Shown: in pieces, positions 29,634-39,629 of the stretch | How positions within the stretch are numbered: position 1 is the stretch's first letter | Layout of the letters: each line of letters opens with the position of its first letter | Source of the DNA: Isosphaeraceae bacterium EP7 | Lineage (GTDB): Bacteria > Planctomycetota > Planctomycetia > Isosphaerales > Isosphaeraceae | NCBI GenBank assembly: GCA_038400315.1 | Contig: CP151667.1 | Location: forward strand, 6,025,174 to 6,089,173 | Reading direction: 5' to 3' | Length of the DNA stretch: 64,000 nucleotides | Program-made: the position numbers and the translations under genes | The notes under the pieces: generated by a model | Told to the model about the DNA's origin: nothing | Database searches by the model: none | Seen by the model: the letters and a program-made list of their open reading frames with translations, nothing else

Positions 29634-29927
29634 ATGGCCAAGATTCGCCCGCTGGAAGACCGCGTCGTCATCATCCAGATCGAAGCCGAAGAGAAGACCG
29701 CCGGCGGCATCGTCCTGCCGGACACCGCCAAGGAGAAGCCCCAGCGCGGCAAGGTCATCTCCGTCGGCCCCGGCAAGATGCTCGACTCCGGCGAACGCGC
29801 CCCGGTCGGCGTCGTCGAGGGGGACGAGGTCCTCTTCGGCAAGTATTCCGGCACCGACATCAAGGTTGACGGCGAGGAAGTCAAGATCCTCCGCGAAACC
29901 GACATCCTGGCGAAGATCGTCAAGTAA
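29634..29927 (+). CDS. groES: Co-chaperonin GroES
   Basis: 97 aa from ATG 29634, which has GAGGAA 8 nt upstream; a frame from 29505 is not needed. Typical 10-kDa chaperonin: [10 protein letters not shown], mobile-loop segment [29 protein letters not shown], and [17 protein letters not shown]. Caps the GroEL ring. It lies between the two groEL genes (125 and 99 base gaps), so it can serve both; one transcript is likely. Confidence 0.97.
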   Translation: MAKIRPLEDRVVIIQIEAEEKTAGGIVLPDTAKEKPQRGKVISVGPGKMLDSGERAPVGVVEGDEVLFGKYSGTDIKVDGEEVKILRETDILAKIVK

Positions 29928-30026
29928 GTCACCAAAGCCCGGTCGGGCCCTGCCCGGCACCCTGCCCCTGACTCCGAGTCGGGTGGGGTGCGGCGGCCCT
30001 CCGGGCGTTTCGAGGAGATCCCTTCC

Positions 30027-31652
30027 GTGGCCAAGCAACTGCTCTTTTCCGACGCCGCCCGGCGCAAGATGTTCGACGGCGTCGACATCCTGGCCCGCGC
30101 CGTCGGCACGACGCTCGGCCCGACCGGCCGCAACGTCATCATCAACAAGTCCTTCGGCGGCCCGACGGTCACCAAGGACGGCGTGACGGTCTCCAAGGAG
30201 ATCGAACTGGACGACCCGTTCGAGAACATGGGCGCCAAGCTCGTGAACGTCGTCGCCAGCAAGACCTCCGACGTGGCCGGCGACGGCACCACGACGGCGA
30301 CCATCCTGGCCCGGGCCATCTATCGCGAAGGCCTGCGCAACATCACCTCGGGCGCCAACCCGACGGCCGTCCGCCGCGGCATCGAGAAGGCCGTCGAGGC
30401 CGCCGTCAAGGAGCTGTCCGAGAAGATCTCTCGGCCCGTCTCCAAGAAGGAAGAGATCGCCCAGGTCGGCACCATCTCGGCCAACAACGACGCGACGATC
30501 GGCTCGATGCTGGCCGACGCCGTCGAGCGAGTCGGCCGCGACGGCGTGATCACAGTTGAAGAGGGCAAGTCGGGCGTCACCACCCTCGAGTTCGTCGAGG
30601 GGATGCAGTTCGACAAGGGGTACCTCAGCCCCTACTTCGTCACCAGCCCGACGACGATGGAAGTCATCTTCGACGACGCCCTGATCCTCCTCTTCGAGAA
30701 GAAGATCAGCAACCTTCGCGAGCTGATCCCCCTGCTGGAGAAGGTCGCCCAGTCGGGCCGGCCCCTCCTGATCGTCGCCGAAGATGTTGACGGCGAGGCC
30801 CTGGCGACCCTGGTCGTCAACAAGCTCCGCGGCATCCTCAACATCGCCGCGGTCAAGGCCCCCGGGTTCGGCGACCGCCGCAAGGCGATGCTCGGCGACA
30901 TGGCCGTCCTGACCGGCGGCACCGTGGTCAGCGAGGACCTGGGCCTGAAGCTGGAGAACCTCCAGGTCAGCCAGCTCGGCCAGGCCAAGCAGATCAAGGT
31001 GGGCAAGGACAGCACGACCCTGATTCAGGGCGCCGGCCAGAAGGCCGACATCCAGAAGCGGATCGACCAGCTGCGCCGCCAGATCGAAGAGACCGAGAGC
31101 GAGTACGACAAGGAGAAGTTCCAGGAGCGCCTGGCCAAGCTCTCCGGCGGCGTTGCCCTGATCAACGTGGGCGCGGCCACCGAGGCCGAGATGAAGGAGC
31201 TGAAGGCACGCGTCGAGGACGCCCTTCACGCCACCCGCGCCGCGGCCGAAGAGGGGATCGTCCCGGGCGGCGGCACCGCCCTGCTCCGCGTCGCCCCGGC
31301 CGTCGAGAAGGTCATGGCGTCGCTCTCCGGCGACGAGAAGCTGGGCGCCGCCATCGTCCTGCGTGCCCTCGAGGAGCCGGTCCGGCACATCGCCGAGAAC
31401 TCCGGCCACGACGGCGCCGTCATCGCCGACGAGGTGAAGGCCGCGACCGGCGCGACCGGCTACAACGCCAATACCGGCGAATATGTTGACATGTTCGCCG
31501 CCGGCATCGTCGACCCGACGAAGGTGACCCGCTCGGCCCTGCAGAACGCCGCGTCCATCGCCGCGCTCATGCTGACCACCGAGGCCATGATCACCAACAT
31601 CAAGGAAGACGAAGAGAAAGGCTCGCAGCGAGTCGAAGGCTCCGTCCGCTGA
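30027..31652 (+). CDS. groEL: Chaperonin GroEL, copy 2 (no GGM tail)
   Basis: 541 aa from GTG 30027, with GAGGAG 9 nt upstream. Same conserved sites as copy 1: [66 protein letters not shown]. Clear sequence divergence in the apical region ([20 protein letters not shown]) and a different C-terminus, [18 protein letters not shown], without the GGM repeat. Loss of GGM tails changes the chamber in known GroELs, so this copy may have a specialised client set (inference). Confidence 0.96.
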   Translation: MAKQLLFSDAARRKMFDGVDILARAVGTTLGPTGRNVIINKSFGGPTVTKDGVTVSKEIELDDPFENMGAKLVNVVASKTSDVAGDGTTTATILARAIYREGLRNITSGANPTAVRRGIEKAVEAAVKELSEKISRPVSKKEEIAQVGTISANNDATIGSMLADAVERVGRDGVITVEEGKSGVTTLEFVEGMQFDKGYLSPYFVTSPTTMEVIFDDALILLFEKKISNLRELIPLLEKVAQSGRPLLIVAEDVDGEALATLVVNKLRGILNIAAVKAPGFGDRRKAMLGDMAVLTGGTVVSEDLGLKLENLQVSQLGQAKQIKVGKDSTTLIQGAGQKADIQKRIDQLRRQIEETESEYDKEKFQERLAKLSGGVALINVGAATEAEMKELKARVEDALHATRAAAEEGIVPGGGTALLRVAPAVEKVMASLSGDEKLGAAIVLRALEEPVRHIAENSGHDGAVIADEVKAATGATGYNANTGEYVDMFAAGIVDPTKVTRSALQNAASIAALMLTTEAMITNIKEDEEKGSQRVEGSVR

Positions 31653-31664
31653 GCATCCGATCGA

Positions 31665-31698
31665 GGGCCCGCCTCGCGACCATTCGCGCGGCGGGCCC
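31665..31698 (+). terminator. Hairpin terminator after groEL2
   Basis: GGGCCCGCC (31665-31673) pairs with 31690-31698. Inside it CGCGA pairs with TCGCG around CCAT, giving a 14-bp stem with one mismatch. It starts 12 bases after the groEL2 stop. Confidence 0.65.
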
Positions 31699-32075
31699 CG
31701 CCCCTTCGACCGACCCCTGGGGCCGCCCGCTATGGACCTCTGACGCGAGATTCCCGGCCAACACGACCTGCAATCTTTCCTGTCCGCCCTTCGACATGGT
31801 CCCCGATCGACGCGAAGACGAAGTTCCCGGTCAGGCTCAATCGACCGCGCACCGGGCCTCGAGCCCCATCATCGGCCCATCAGCCCCTCCGAACAGGGCG
31901 TCAAGCCCGGCGGGCCCGGCTGAACGGCGACCGATCGTGTCCCCAGTCCCGACCGAAATCTAGCCTTCCAGGGAGGCGGGCCAGCCGCGTTTCCGGTATC
32001 TGAACGCCGAGCCCCTGTGCTATCTTGGTCTCGTCGAAACGGAGCGGAACCGAACCCGATTGAGAAGCCGTGCCG
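31699..32075. other. dnaJ leader region
   Basis: About 380 GC-rich bases with no gene recognised. A TATCTT hexamer near 32021 could be a -10 box for dnaJ, but no convincing -35 was found. No CIRCE seen. Confidence 0.4.
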
Positions 32076-33224
32076 ATGGCGACCAAGCGCGATTTCTACG
32101 AAGTCCTCCAGATCAAGCGCGACGCGGGCGCCGATGATATCAAGAGAGCCTACCGGCAACTGGCCCTGAAGTATCACCCGGACAAGAACCCCAACGACCC
32201 CGAGGCCGAGACCCGGTTCAAGGAACTGGCCGAGGCGTACGAGGTCCTCTCCGACACCGGCAAGCGCCAGCGGTACGACCGCTACGGCCCCGCCGGGCTC
32301 GACGGCGCCGCCACGCACAACTTCAATAATGCCGAAGACATCATGTCGGCCTTCTCCGAGATCTTCGGCGGGGGGGGCGGCGGGCTCTTCGGCGACATGT
32401 TCGGCGCCCGGAAGCAGCGCGGCCCGCGCGCCGGCTCCGACCTGCTGATGAAGCTGACGATCGACCTGGAGGAGTCCGCCCGGGGCGCCACCAAGGTCGT
32501 CGAGGTCTCCAGGCGCAAGCCTTGCGAGGACTGCAAGGGCTCTGGCGCCCGCAAGGGGACCGTCGCGACGACCTGCTCGTATTGCGGCGGCCAGGGCCAG
32601 GTCGTCCAGTCTCGAGGGTTCTTCCAGGTGGCCACCACCTGCCCGGCCTGCGGCGGCGAGGGGGTGCGGATCACCGACCCCTGCCCCACTTGCCGAGGCC
32701 AGGGGCATGTCCCCGAGGTGGCCCAGCTCAAGATCGACATCCGGCCGGGCGTCGACACCGGGACCCGCCTGAGGCTGCCCAACCACGGCGAGCTCGGCGA
32801 CCCGGGCGGCCCGCGCGGCACGCTCTACATCCAGATCGAGGTGCGCAAGCACGCCCTCTTCGAGCGCCAGGGCAATGACCTGGTCTGCCAGGTGCCCATC
32901 AGCTTCCCCCAGGCCGCCCTCGGCGCCGAGATCGACGTCCCCACGCTCGACGGCCCCGATCACCTGAAGATCCCCAAGGGAACCCAGACCTCCGACATCC
33001 TGCGGATGAGGGGCCGGGGGATGCCCGACATCAATGGACGGGGGCGCGGCGACCAGCTCGTCGAGATCTTCGTCGAGACCCCCAAGCACCTCTCGGCCAG
33101 GCAGGAAGAGCTCCTGCGAGAACTCGCCGAGCTGGAACACTCCGACGTCTCGTCCAAGCGAAAAGGGTTCCTGGAGAAGGTCCGCGACTACTTCACCGAG
33201 GAAGCCGACGACGTCGCCGAATGA
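32076..33224 (+). CDS. dnaJ: Chaperone DnaJ
   Basis: 382 aa from ATG 32076 (a GTG two codons earlier is possible). Canonical type I layout: J domain at about 5-70 with HPD in [12 protein letters not shown], a Gly/Phe-rich linker ([17 protein letters not shown]), four CxxCxGxG zinc repeats ([32 protein letters not shown] at about 150-215), and the C-terminal substrate-binding domain ([34 protein letters not shown]). Stimulates DnaK ATPase and presents clients. Its stop overlaps the grpE start as ATGA. dnaK itself is not in the window. Confidence 0.96.
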   Translation: MATKRDFYEVLQIKRDAGADDIKRAYRQLALKYHPDKNPNDPEAETRFKELAEAYEVLSDTGKRQRYDRYGPAGLDGAATHNFNNAEDIMSAFSEIFGGGGGGLFGDMFGARKQRGPRAGSDLLMKLTIDLEESARGATKVVEVSRRKPCEDCKGSGARKGTVATTCSYCGGQGQVVQSRGFFQVATTCPACGGEGVRITDPCPTCRGQGHVPEVAQLKIDIRPGVDTGTRLRLPNHGELGDPGGPRGTLYIQIEVRKHALFERQGNDLVCQVPISFPQAALGAEIDVPTLDGPDHLKIPKGTQTSDILRMRGRGMPDINGRGRGDQLVEIFVETPKHLSARQEELLRELAELEHSDVSSKRKGFLEKVRDYFTEEADDVAE

Positions 33225-33841
33225 TCGAAGATCGACCGGATTCGCCCCCCGCACCGACACCCACGATCGAGGATAACCCGCCGGAGCGGCCCCCTTCCCG
33301 GGCCGACCGCCGGCGGCCAAGATCAGGAACGAGCACGATGGCCGACCCAATTCAGAACGACACCAACGACGAGACCCAGGCGACCGGCGACGTCGGGGCG
33401 CTGCAGCGCGAGCGCGACGAGCTGATCGAACAGCTCCAGCGGTCCCGGGCCGACTCCGCCAACTTCCAGAAGCGCATCCGGGCCCAGGCCGAAGCCGACC
33501 AGCTTTACGCCATGGGCCCCCTGGCGCTCGACCTGGTGTCCGTCCTCGACAACTTCGATCGGGCCATCGACGCCGCCCGGTCCGCCGGGGCGTCGACCAT
33601 CGTCGACGGCCTGGAGCTGGTCCACAAGCAGATGATTGCCGCGCTCGGCAAGCATGGGATCGTGCCGATCCCGGCGCTCGGCCAGCCGTTCGACCCCAAC
33701 GTCCACGACGCCATCATGCAGCAGCCCGACGCCCATCACCCCGAGGGGACCGTCGTCGGCGAGATGGGCAAGGGCTATCGCATCCGCGACCGCGTCCTGC
33801 GTCCCTCCAAGGTCGCCGTCTCGGTCATCCCCCAAGCCTGA
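33221..33841 (+). CDS. grpE: Nucleotide exchange factor GrpE
   Basis: 206 aa if started at ATG 33221, which overlaps the dnaJ TGA. ATG 33338 (167 aa, better AGGA spacing) is a real alternative, as the first 39 residues are Pro/Arg-rich and disordered. GrpE core: coiled-coil [85 protein letters not shown], and the terminal beta domain [20 protein letters not shown]. Exchanges ADP on DnaK. Coupled to dnaJ. Confidence 0.93.
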   Translation: MIEDRPDSPPAPTPTIEDNPPERPPSRADRRRPRSGTSTMADPIQNDTNDETQATGDVGALQRERDELIEQLQRSRADSANFQKRIRAQAEADQLYAMGPLALDLVSVLDNFDRAIDAARSAGASTIVDGLELVHKQMIAALGKHGIVPIPALGQPFDPNVHDAIMQQPDAHHPEGTVVGEMGKGYRIRDRVLRPSKVAVSVIPQA

Positions 33842-33874
33842 GCTGAGCCCGCGCCCCCGACGCCCGAGGTCTGC

Positions 33875-34204
33875 ATGCCCACTTATGATTACATCTGCGA
33901 CGCCTGCGGACACGAGTTCGAGGCGTTCGAGTCCATCAAGGCCGACTCCCAGGTCGACTGCCCCACCTGCCACGAGCCCAAGCTGAGGCGCAAGATCGGC
34001 GGCGGCGGGGCGATCATCTTCAAGGGGTCGGGCTTCTACCAGACCGACTACCGCAGCGACTCTTACAAGAAGAGCGCCCAGGCCGACAGCGCCGCCAGCA
34101 CGCCGCCCCCCGCGCCCAAGTCCGACTCGTCGGGCGGGTCGACGTCCGGCGGATCATCGGGCGGGTCGACTTCCGGCGGGTCATCGAGCGGGTCGACCAA
34201 ATGA
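33875..34204 (+). CDS. FmdB-family zinc ribbon protein
   Basis: 109 aa from ATG 33875 (GAGG 6 nt upstream). The N-terminus [18 protein letters not shown] with a second CPTC pair is the FmdB/CxxC_CxxC regulatory zinc ribbon, ending with the usual [19 protein letters not shown]. The last about 35 residues are a low-complexity Ser/Gly/Thr tail with repeated GGSTSGG units. Function of the family is poorly known (regulatory, possibly nucleic-acid binding). Its stop overlaps the start of yacG by 4 bases. Confidence 0.9.
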   Translation: MPTYDYICDACGHEFEAFESIKADSQVDCPTCHEPKLRRKIGGGGAIIFKGSGFYQTDYRSDSYKKSAQADSAASTPPPAPKSDSSGGSTSGGSSGGSTSGGSSSGSTK

Positions 34205-34392
34205 TCCGCGGCCGCTGCCCCACCTGCCGCAAGGAGTACGAGGGGGAGTCGCTGGCCGCCCTGCCGCACTTCCCCTTCTGCTCGGCCCGCTGCCGCCTGA
34301 TCGACCTTGGCCGTTGGGCCGACGGCACGTTCACCATCCCCGGCAAGGATGTCCCCCCTGCCGAGGAAGACAAGTCCGACGAAGGTGACTGA
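34201..34392 (+). CDS. yacG: DNA gyrase inhibitor YacG
   Basis: 63 aa, starting at ATG 34201 inside the ATGA overlap with the zinc ribbon gene. Zinc site C-x2-C...C-x3-C is visible: [10 protein letters not shown] and [19 protein letters not shown]. Length and the IDLGRWADG.. motif match E. coli YacG, which binds GyrB and blocks gyrase. Last gene of the dnaJ-grpE-fmdB-yacG string; only 18 bases separate it from the convergent next gene. Confidence 0.92.
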   Translation: MIRGRCPTCRKEYEGESLAALPHFPFCSARCRLIDLGRWADGTFTIPGKDVPPAEEDKSDEGD

Positions 34393-34410
34393 TCGCGCCG
34401 CCGCGGCCGC

Positions 34411-34998
34411 TCAGGTGCCTTGTCCTGGCGACTTGATTCTCGACTCTACTTCGTTCGCCAGGGAGACTTCCGACAGGAGGCGACGCACCGTGTCATCGGT
34501 GTTCGCCTTCGTCGCCGTCCGGACAAAGTCCCTCGGGTCCGCGCCATACGTCACGCCGACCGTCAGCGAATCCAACTCGGACGTCCCCCGGAGCGTGGCG
34601 AGAACATCCGTGAAGTACTCCTCCAGCCCCTCGGCATCCTGACCGAACTCATCGCCTTCAAGCAACGGCCCGAGTAAGGGTTGGATGGGGAATTGGCCGG
34701 GGAACTCGCCATAGTCCCAACCATCATCGGGATTTGCCCAGCGCAGCCAGGCGGCAAGTTTCTGGCGCGGGTCAAACTCCTCGCCGTCGTTCCCACGGTA
34801 TCTGTACCCGAGTTCGTGGTATTTCGAGGCCGTTCGTCTCAGCCCCTGCTCGGTTGCGACGGCATAGATTGGGGCCCCCGCCTGGCCCATAATCAGGGCG
34901 AATGCGTAAGGGGTTTCCGTCGGGTTCTGGCGACGATAGTCCCTCAAAACATGGACAATCGCGGCGCGGAGCATGTCGGAAAGCGGTGCCCGATCCAT
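34411..34998 (-). CDS. DUF4303-like protein
   Basis: 195 aa from ATG 34998, with GGGGAG 9 nt upstream; the frame reaches 35085 but the extra part is unlikely. The YAFALIMGQAGAPIYAVATE block, KYRYRG-like stretch (YHELGYRYRGNDGEEFDP), LAAWLRWANPDDGWDYGEF and the C-terminal LTVGVTYGADPRDFVRTATK fit my memory of DUF4303, a family found in SUKH-like immunity and other contexts. No toxin partner is seen next to it. Cytoplasmic. Confidence 0.6.
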   Translation of the reverse strand: MDRAPLSDMLRAAIVHVLRDYRRQNPTETPYAFALIMGQAGAPIYAVATEQGLRRTASKYHELGYRYRGNDGEEFDPRQKLAAWLRWANPDDGWDYGEFPGQFPIQPLLGPLLEGDEFGQDAEGLEEYFTDVLATLRGTSELDSLTVGVTYGADPRDFVRTATKANTDDTVRRLLSEVSLANEVESRIKSPGQGT

Positions 34999-35108
34999 GT
35001 GTTGTATCTCCCCATGAAGCGCCTTGACCACCTCGGCGAAACGAGAACGCCCCGTCGAAGGCCAAGCCTGGCGACGGGGCGTCATGGATCACGATCGTCG
35101 AACTCGGC

Positions 35109-36338
35109 TCAGCCCATCAGGCGGTCGGCCTTCTGGAGCAGGCTGGTGACGGGTAGGCCGTGGGGGCAGGCCTCGTCCAGGTTCACCACTTCGAGCAGCC
35201 GCTGGCTGATCGGCGGCAGGGCCTGGTAGAGGGCCCGGGCGGCGGATCGCTTGCCGTAGGCCTCGTAGTAACGCAGGTAGCGGAAGACGGTGGCGACGGG
35301 GACGCCCTTGGCGGCGGTCTCGCAGAGGTGGCCGCAGCCGTGGCAGTAGAGGTTGGCCGTCTGCTGGCGGTGCTCCTCGAGGAGGCGGGCCTCCTTGGGG
35401 GTGAGCGCCTCGCGGCTGGCGGCGACGTTCTCGCGGAGGTCGCTGCGGTTGACCATCTCGCTGACGACGACCTGCATCCGGTCGTCCATCCAGACCGACT
35501 TGATGGCGGCGACTTCCTTCTTGAAGCCCTTCTCCTGGAGCGCCTTCATCTTATCGGGGAAGTTGACGGCGCCCCCCTGCGTCTTCATCGCGACCAGGCC
35601 GACGTTCGCCTTGACGCACTTATCGATAGCACGCTGGAGCTCGTCGTGGCGGTCCTTGCCGCCGACGTCGCGGAAGTTGTACTTGATCATGACCTGGTCG
35701 ATCCAGCCAGCTTCGGCCACCGCTTCGAGCACCTCGGGCAGCAGGGCGTCGTGGCAGGAGAGGCCGCTGAAGCGGATCTTGCCCGACTTCTTCATCGCGG
35801 CGAAGGCCGCCTTCACGCTCGGGTCGCGGAGCATCGCGACCTGGGGACCGCCGATCCCGTGGATGAAGTAGGCGTCGACGTAGTCGGTCTTCAGGCGTTC
35901 GAGGGTGGGGTTCAGGTGATCTTCGAAGTTCTTCAGGACGGCGTCGCCCTTGGCCTGGCGGTAGTTGCCGTTCTTGCTGACGAGGTAGACGTCCTTGCGC
36001 ATGCCGGTGCGTTCGAGCACCTGGCCGAGCGTGGTCTCGGACTTGCCGTTCTCATAGTTCTCGGACGTGTCGATGTAGCGCACGCCGGCGGCGATCGCCT
36101 GCTGGACGAAGCTAGGAGCCACCGACCAGCTCGTGCCCATACCGAGCTTGGTCACCATCTGGCCGGTCTTGCCGAGCTTGACCAGCGGCACGGCGGGGGG
36201 TGCATTGGCGGGTGCCGGTACCGGGGCCTGGGCCAGCAGGCTGTCGGCCGAGCCGAGTGCGACGCCGGTGGCGGCCGCCGTCTTGAGGAACTGGCGCCGG
36301 TCCCGATTGCCGCCGCAGGGATTGCACGTGTCGCCCAT
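35109..36338 (-). CDS. Tat-type secreted aldo/keto reductase with C-terminal cysteine motif
   Basis: 409 aa from ATG 36338, preceded by GGAGG. Twin-arginine signal NRDRRQFLKTAAATGVALG, then the reductase barrel: VPLVKLGKTGQMVTKLGMGT, GVRYIDTSENYENGKSE, LKTDYVDAYFIHGIGG, KSGKIRFSGLSCHD, KANVGLVAMKTQGG. Near the end, ANLYCHGCGHLCETAAKG holds three Cys and may bind metal. Paralogue of the 25146-26408 product (same order, same Cys-cluster position). Periplasmic oxidoreductase of unknown substrate, probably carbohydrate. Confidence 0.87.
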   Translation of the reverse strand: MGDTCNPCGGNRDRRQFLKTAAATGVALGSADSLLAQAPVPAPANAPPAVPLVKLGKTGQMVTKLGMGTSWSVAPSFVQQAIAAGVRYIDTSENYENGKSETTLGQVLERTGMRKDVYLVSKNGNYRQAKGDAVLKNFEDHLNPTLERLKTDYVDAYFIHGIGGPQVAMLRDPSVKAAFAAMKKSGKIRFSGLSCHDALLPEVLEAVAEAGWIDQVMIKYNFRDVGGKDRHDELQRAIDKCVKANVGLVAMKTQGGAVNFPDKMKALQEKGFKKEVAAIKSVWMDDRMQVVVSEMVNRSDLRENVAASREALTPKEARLLEEHRQQTANLYCHGCGHLCETAAKGVPVATVFRYLRYYEAYGKRSAARALYQALPPISQRLLEVVNLDEACPHGLPVTSLLQKADRLMG

Positions 36339-36511
36339 ATCGCCGGACCTCCGCGAGTTGAGGCGGTTCGGCTCCGTGCGACGCCCGGCGGGCACGGCTT
36401 GACCGACCCGGGTTCGGCGTCATTCTGGCACGGGCGGATCGGGTTAGTCAACAAAGCTTCGACATCGAGGTGTCGACGTCCCGCGATCGCCCGCCCAGGC
36501 CGGGTGGTTGC

Positions 36512-36778
36512 TCAGCCTTCGTAGATCCCCTTGATCCCGTTGGCCGGGATATCGGCGATCTGCAGGACGGTCTCGGGACCGTGGACCAGGCCGAGTTGCT
36601 CGAGCACCAGCACGCCGTAGCGCGACTTGCGTGGGGCCCTGACCTGGGCGTCGGTGTCGGCGCGGATGATGCGCCCCTGGTACGTCGTGCCGGCGAACGC
36701 CACGCGGACGGCCGGCTTCTCGGTTTTTTGCTTCGTTCGCAGGCCGTCGAGCGTGGCCTGGCATTCCTCGAACGTCAT
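36512..36778 (-). CDS. Conserved-looking small hypothetical protein
   Basis: 88 aa with an excellent ribosome-binding site (AAGGAGGGG, 7 nt before ATG 36778). Opens with MTFEECQATLDGLRTKQKTE, followed by a small beta-rich stretch (PAVRVAFAGTTYQGRIIRAD, YGVLVLEQLGL) and ends with LQIADIPANGIKGIYEG. No membrane segment, no recognised family. It follows the Gfo/Idh/MocA gene by about 145 bases on the same strand. Confidence 0.75.
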   Translation of the reverse strand: MTFEECQATLDGLRTKQKTEKPAVRVAFAGTTYQGRIIRADTDAQVRAPRKSRYGVLVLEQLGLVHGPETVLQIADIPANGIKGIYEG

Positions 36779-36924
36779 CGGAACCCCTCCTTGAGGTCGG
36801 ACCGAGGACGGCCTCGCGACCGGACACCTCGGTCGACTCCGATCATGGCGATGCCTCGAATTCCGGTCAACCCGGAACGCGTAAGGCCTCGGGGGGTCCG
36901 AATTCTCTCGGCGTACGCCGGCTC

Positions 36925-38076
36925 TCAGGCACGGGCGGCGAGGATTTCATCCAGGGTGACGACGCGTCCCTCGTCGACGGCCTTGCGCACCAGGAGGCCG
37001 GTGAGGGTCGCCTCGCGGGCCTCGGCCAGGCTAATCGGCGGCGCGACCGGCTCGGGCAGGCGAACGGCCGCCAGGAATGAGGCCAGGGCCAGCTTGGTGT
37101 CGACCTGCCGGGCCGGCGGCATCGTGACCCGGGGGCGCGAGCGGTCGCGGTAGGTGACCGATCCGGTCGAGAAGTCGAGCCCGCCGCCGCGGCCGACCAC
37201 GCGCATCGACGAGCCGGTGAAGGCGTCGTCGGCCGGCGCCGCCCAGCTCTGCTGGAATGTGGCGCGGAAGCCGCCGGCCCATTCCAGCTGCACTGAGTAG
37301 TGGTCGGTGACGTCGCGTCGGGGCTGCGCCGCGGTGAACAGGTCGCGCCGGCCCATGCCGAAGGCACGCGTCGGCGGCCCGCCGGCGATCCAGTGCAGGA
37401 GGTCCCAGACGTGTACCCCCTGCTCGACCATCCAGTCGCCCGACCGCTCGCGGCTGGCCAGCCAGTTGTCGTGGCCGTTGACCGGCCCGTTGCTGCTGAC
37501 CCAGGCGGCCGTCGCCTCGATCAGCTCGCCCAGGTCGCCCCGGCGCAGTCGCGCGACGCCGTCCTGGTAGAGCGGATTCGACCGACGCTGATGGCCGACG
37601 TGCACGATCAGCGAGGGGGCCGAGGTCGCCTCGGCCTCGATCGCGTCGCACTCCTCCAGGGTCAGCGCCAGCGGCTTCTCGCCGTAGAGGTGCTTGCCCG
37701 CGCGGAGGGTCGAGCGGTAGGTCGAGGCGTGCAGGTCGCACGGCAGGGCGACGACCAGGGCCTCGATGTCGTCGCGAGCGAGCATGGCGTCGATCCCGTC
37801 GAGGCAGTCGGGCCGCAAGCCTTTGGCCTTCTCGACGATGCCGCCGCCGCGAGTCCGGTTCTTATCGTCTGCGTCGGCCAGCGCCACGATCTCGGCATCG
37901 GGCAGGTCGAGCAGGGTCCGCAGCAAGCTCGTGCCGCGATTGCCCAGCCCCACGACGCCGATGCGCACCGGGCTCGACGGGTCGACCGCCTCGACAGGCC
38001 GGCCTTGAGACAAGGCCCAGCCCGCTGCGGCCGAGCATCCGAGGAAACGCCGGCGGTTGATGTGGATCGGCGGCAT
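36925..38076 (-). CDS. Gfo/Idh/MocA family oxidoreductase with Tat signal
   Basis: 383 aa from ATG 38076. A Tat signal, NRRRFLGCSAAAGWALSQG, precedes a Rossmann fold (RIGVVGLGNRGTSLLRTLL; IVALADADDKN) and the family motif GKHLYGEKPLALTLEECDAI with the catalytic Lys in EKP. VGHQRRSNPLYQD and SGDWMVEQGVHVWDLLHW follow. Family knowledge: NAD(P)-dependent oxidoreductases on sugars, widely secreted in planctomycetes with tightly bound cofactor. Substrate unknown. Divergent from the ceramidase-like gene across 182 bases. Confidence 0.92.
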   Translation of the reverse strand: MPPIHINRRRFLGCSAAAGWALSQGRPVEAVDPSSPVRIGVVGLGNRGTSLLRTLLDLPDAEIVALADADDKNRTRGGGIVEKAKGLRPDCLDGIDAMLARDDIEALVVALPCDLHASTYRSTLRAGKHLYGEKPLALTLEECDAIEAEATSAPSLIVHVGHQRRSNPLYQDGVARLRRGDLGELIEATAAWVSSNGPVNGHDNWLASRERSGDWMVEQGVHVWDLLHWIAGGPPTRAFGMGRRDLFTAAQPRRDVTDHYSVQLEWAGGFRATFQQSWAAPADDAFTGSSMRVVGRGGGLDFSTGSVTYRDRSRPRVTMPPARQVDTKLALASFLAAVRLPEPVAPPISLAEAREATLTGLLVRKAVDEGRVVTLDEILAARA

Positions 38077-38258
38077 GGCGAGCGAGCCTCGCGGTCAGGT
38101 CGTGGGAGATCGCCCAAGTCTAACCCACCACACCCCTTCGCGGCAAATCAGGCCGGCGAGCGCCCGTCCCACTCCTGTTCCAATTTTGTTGGATCGCCAA
38201 ACCGGCCCCGGCTATCCTGGCCGATCCAACAGCCCGACGCCTCCGGAGCCCGCCACCC

Positions 38259-39629
38259 ATGCCCAAGCTCGTCACACTCCTGGTCCTCGCCACGTTGGGA
38301 GTTGCGTCCCGGGCGAACGCCGACGCCCCGTCGTTCCGCCTCAGCACGTTCCAGGCCGACGTCACCCCGCCGATGGGCCATCCCCTGATGGGGGGCGGGA
38401 TTGCGCCGGCGAAGGAGGTCATCGACCGCGTGCAGGCCAAGGGCGTCATTCTGATCGGCGGCGAGAAGCCGGTCGTGATCGTGGCGGTGGACTGGTGCGA
38501 GATCCGCAACGAGGCCTACGACCGCTGGCGAACAGCGATTGCAGAGGCGGTCGGTACGGACCGGGCCCGGGTACTGGTCAGCAGCAACCACCAGCACGAC
38601 GTCCCCGTCGCCGACCTGGATGCCGAGAGGATCCTGCTCGCCCGCGGGCTCGTCGGCCGCGTCACGAATCTTGAGTTCCACGAGGAGGTCGTCAGGCGCG
38701 TGGCCAAGGCCGCCGCCGAGTCCATTCCCAACGCGAAGCGAGTCACTCACCTGGGGACCGGCCAGGCCAAGGTCGTCGGGGTCGCCTCGAACCGGCGTTA
38801 TCTCAGGGCCGACGGCTCCATCTCGTTCGATCGGACCAGTGCCTCGAAGTCGGCCGAGGCCCAGAGTCAGCCCGAGGGGATCATCGACCCCTGGCTCAAG
38901 ACGCTCAGCTTCTGGGACGGCGAGACCCCGCTGGCGGCCCTGAGCATCTACGCCACGCACCCGATGAGCTTCTACGGCAAGGGGGGCGTCACCAAGGACT
39001 TCGTCGGGCTGGCCCGCGAGGCCCGCCAGGCGGCGAACCCGTCGGTCTTCCAGATCTACGCGTCGGGATGCAGCGGGAACGTCACCGCCGGCAAGTACAA
39101 TGATGGGTCGCCGGCCAATCGGGGGATTCTCGCCGGCAAGATCGAGGCGGCGATGGCCGAGGCCTTCCTCGCCACGACGCGACACCCGCTGACCTGTTGC
39201 GATTTCAGGGTCGTGCCGCTACGCCTGGAACCCCGAAACGACGAGGGCTTCACCCCGGTCGACCTGGAGAAGCGGCTCTCCCCGGCTTCCAAGCCGTTCG
39301 ACCAGTGCCTGGCGGCGATGGGCCTGAGCTGGCGCAAGCGGGCAGACGCCGGTGCGACGATCGACGTGCCGGCCCTCGACTTCGGCCCGGCGCAGTGGCT
39401 GCTCCTGCCGGGGGAGTCGTACGTCGAATATCAACTCTACGCCCAGTCGGTCCGGCCCGACTCCTTCGTCCTCACCTCGGGATACGGCGAGTGCGCCACC
39501 GGCTACGTCCCCACCGAACGGGCCATCGCCGAACATGACACCAACCTGCATGACTGGTGCTGGGTGGCCCCCGGCGCCGAGCCCCGGATGCACGCGGCCA
39601 TCCGCGCCGTGCTGGAACCCCATCGCTGA
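38259..39629 (+). CDS. Secreted neutral/alkaline ceramidase-like protein
   Basis: 456 aa from ATG 38259 (GGAG upstream), with a short signal peptide (VTLLVLATLGVASRANA). The N-terminal pattern FQADVTPPMGHPLMGG, KGVILIGGEKPVVIVAVDW, and RVLVSSNHQHDVPVAD (Zn-type His-x-His) fits the neutral/alkaline non-lysosomal ceramidase N-terminal domain, as do IYATHPMSFYGKG, FQIYASGCSGNVTAG and LPGESYVEYQLYAQ. Planctomycetes have many such proteins; ceramide may not be the substrate. Extracytoplasmic hydrolase by inference. Confidence 0.85.
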   Translation: MPKLVTLLVLATLGVASRANADAPSFRLSTFQADVTPPMGHPLMGGGIAPAKEVIDRVQAKGVILIGGEKPVVIVAVDWCEIRNEAYDRWRTAIAEAVGTDRARVLVSSNHQHDVPVADLDAERILLARGLVGRVTNLEFHEEVVRRVAKAAAESIPNAKRVTHLGTGQAKVVGVASNRRYLRADGSISFDRTSASKSAEAQSQPEGIIDPWLKTLSFWDGETPLAALSIYATHPMSFYGKGGVTKDFVGLAREARQAANPSVFQIYASGCSGNVTAGKYNDGSPANRGILAGKIEAAMAEAFLATTRHPLTCCDFRVVPLRLEPRNDEGFTPVDLEKRLSPASKPFDQCLAAMGLSWRKRADAGATIDVPALDFGPAQWLLLPGESYVEYQLYAQSVRPDSFVLTSGYGECATGYVPTERAIAEHDTNLHDWCWVAPGAEPRMHAAIRAVLEPHR

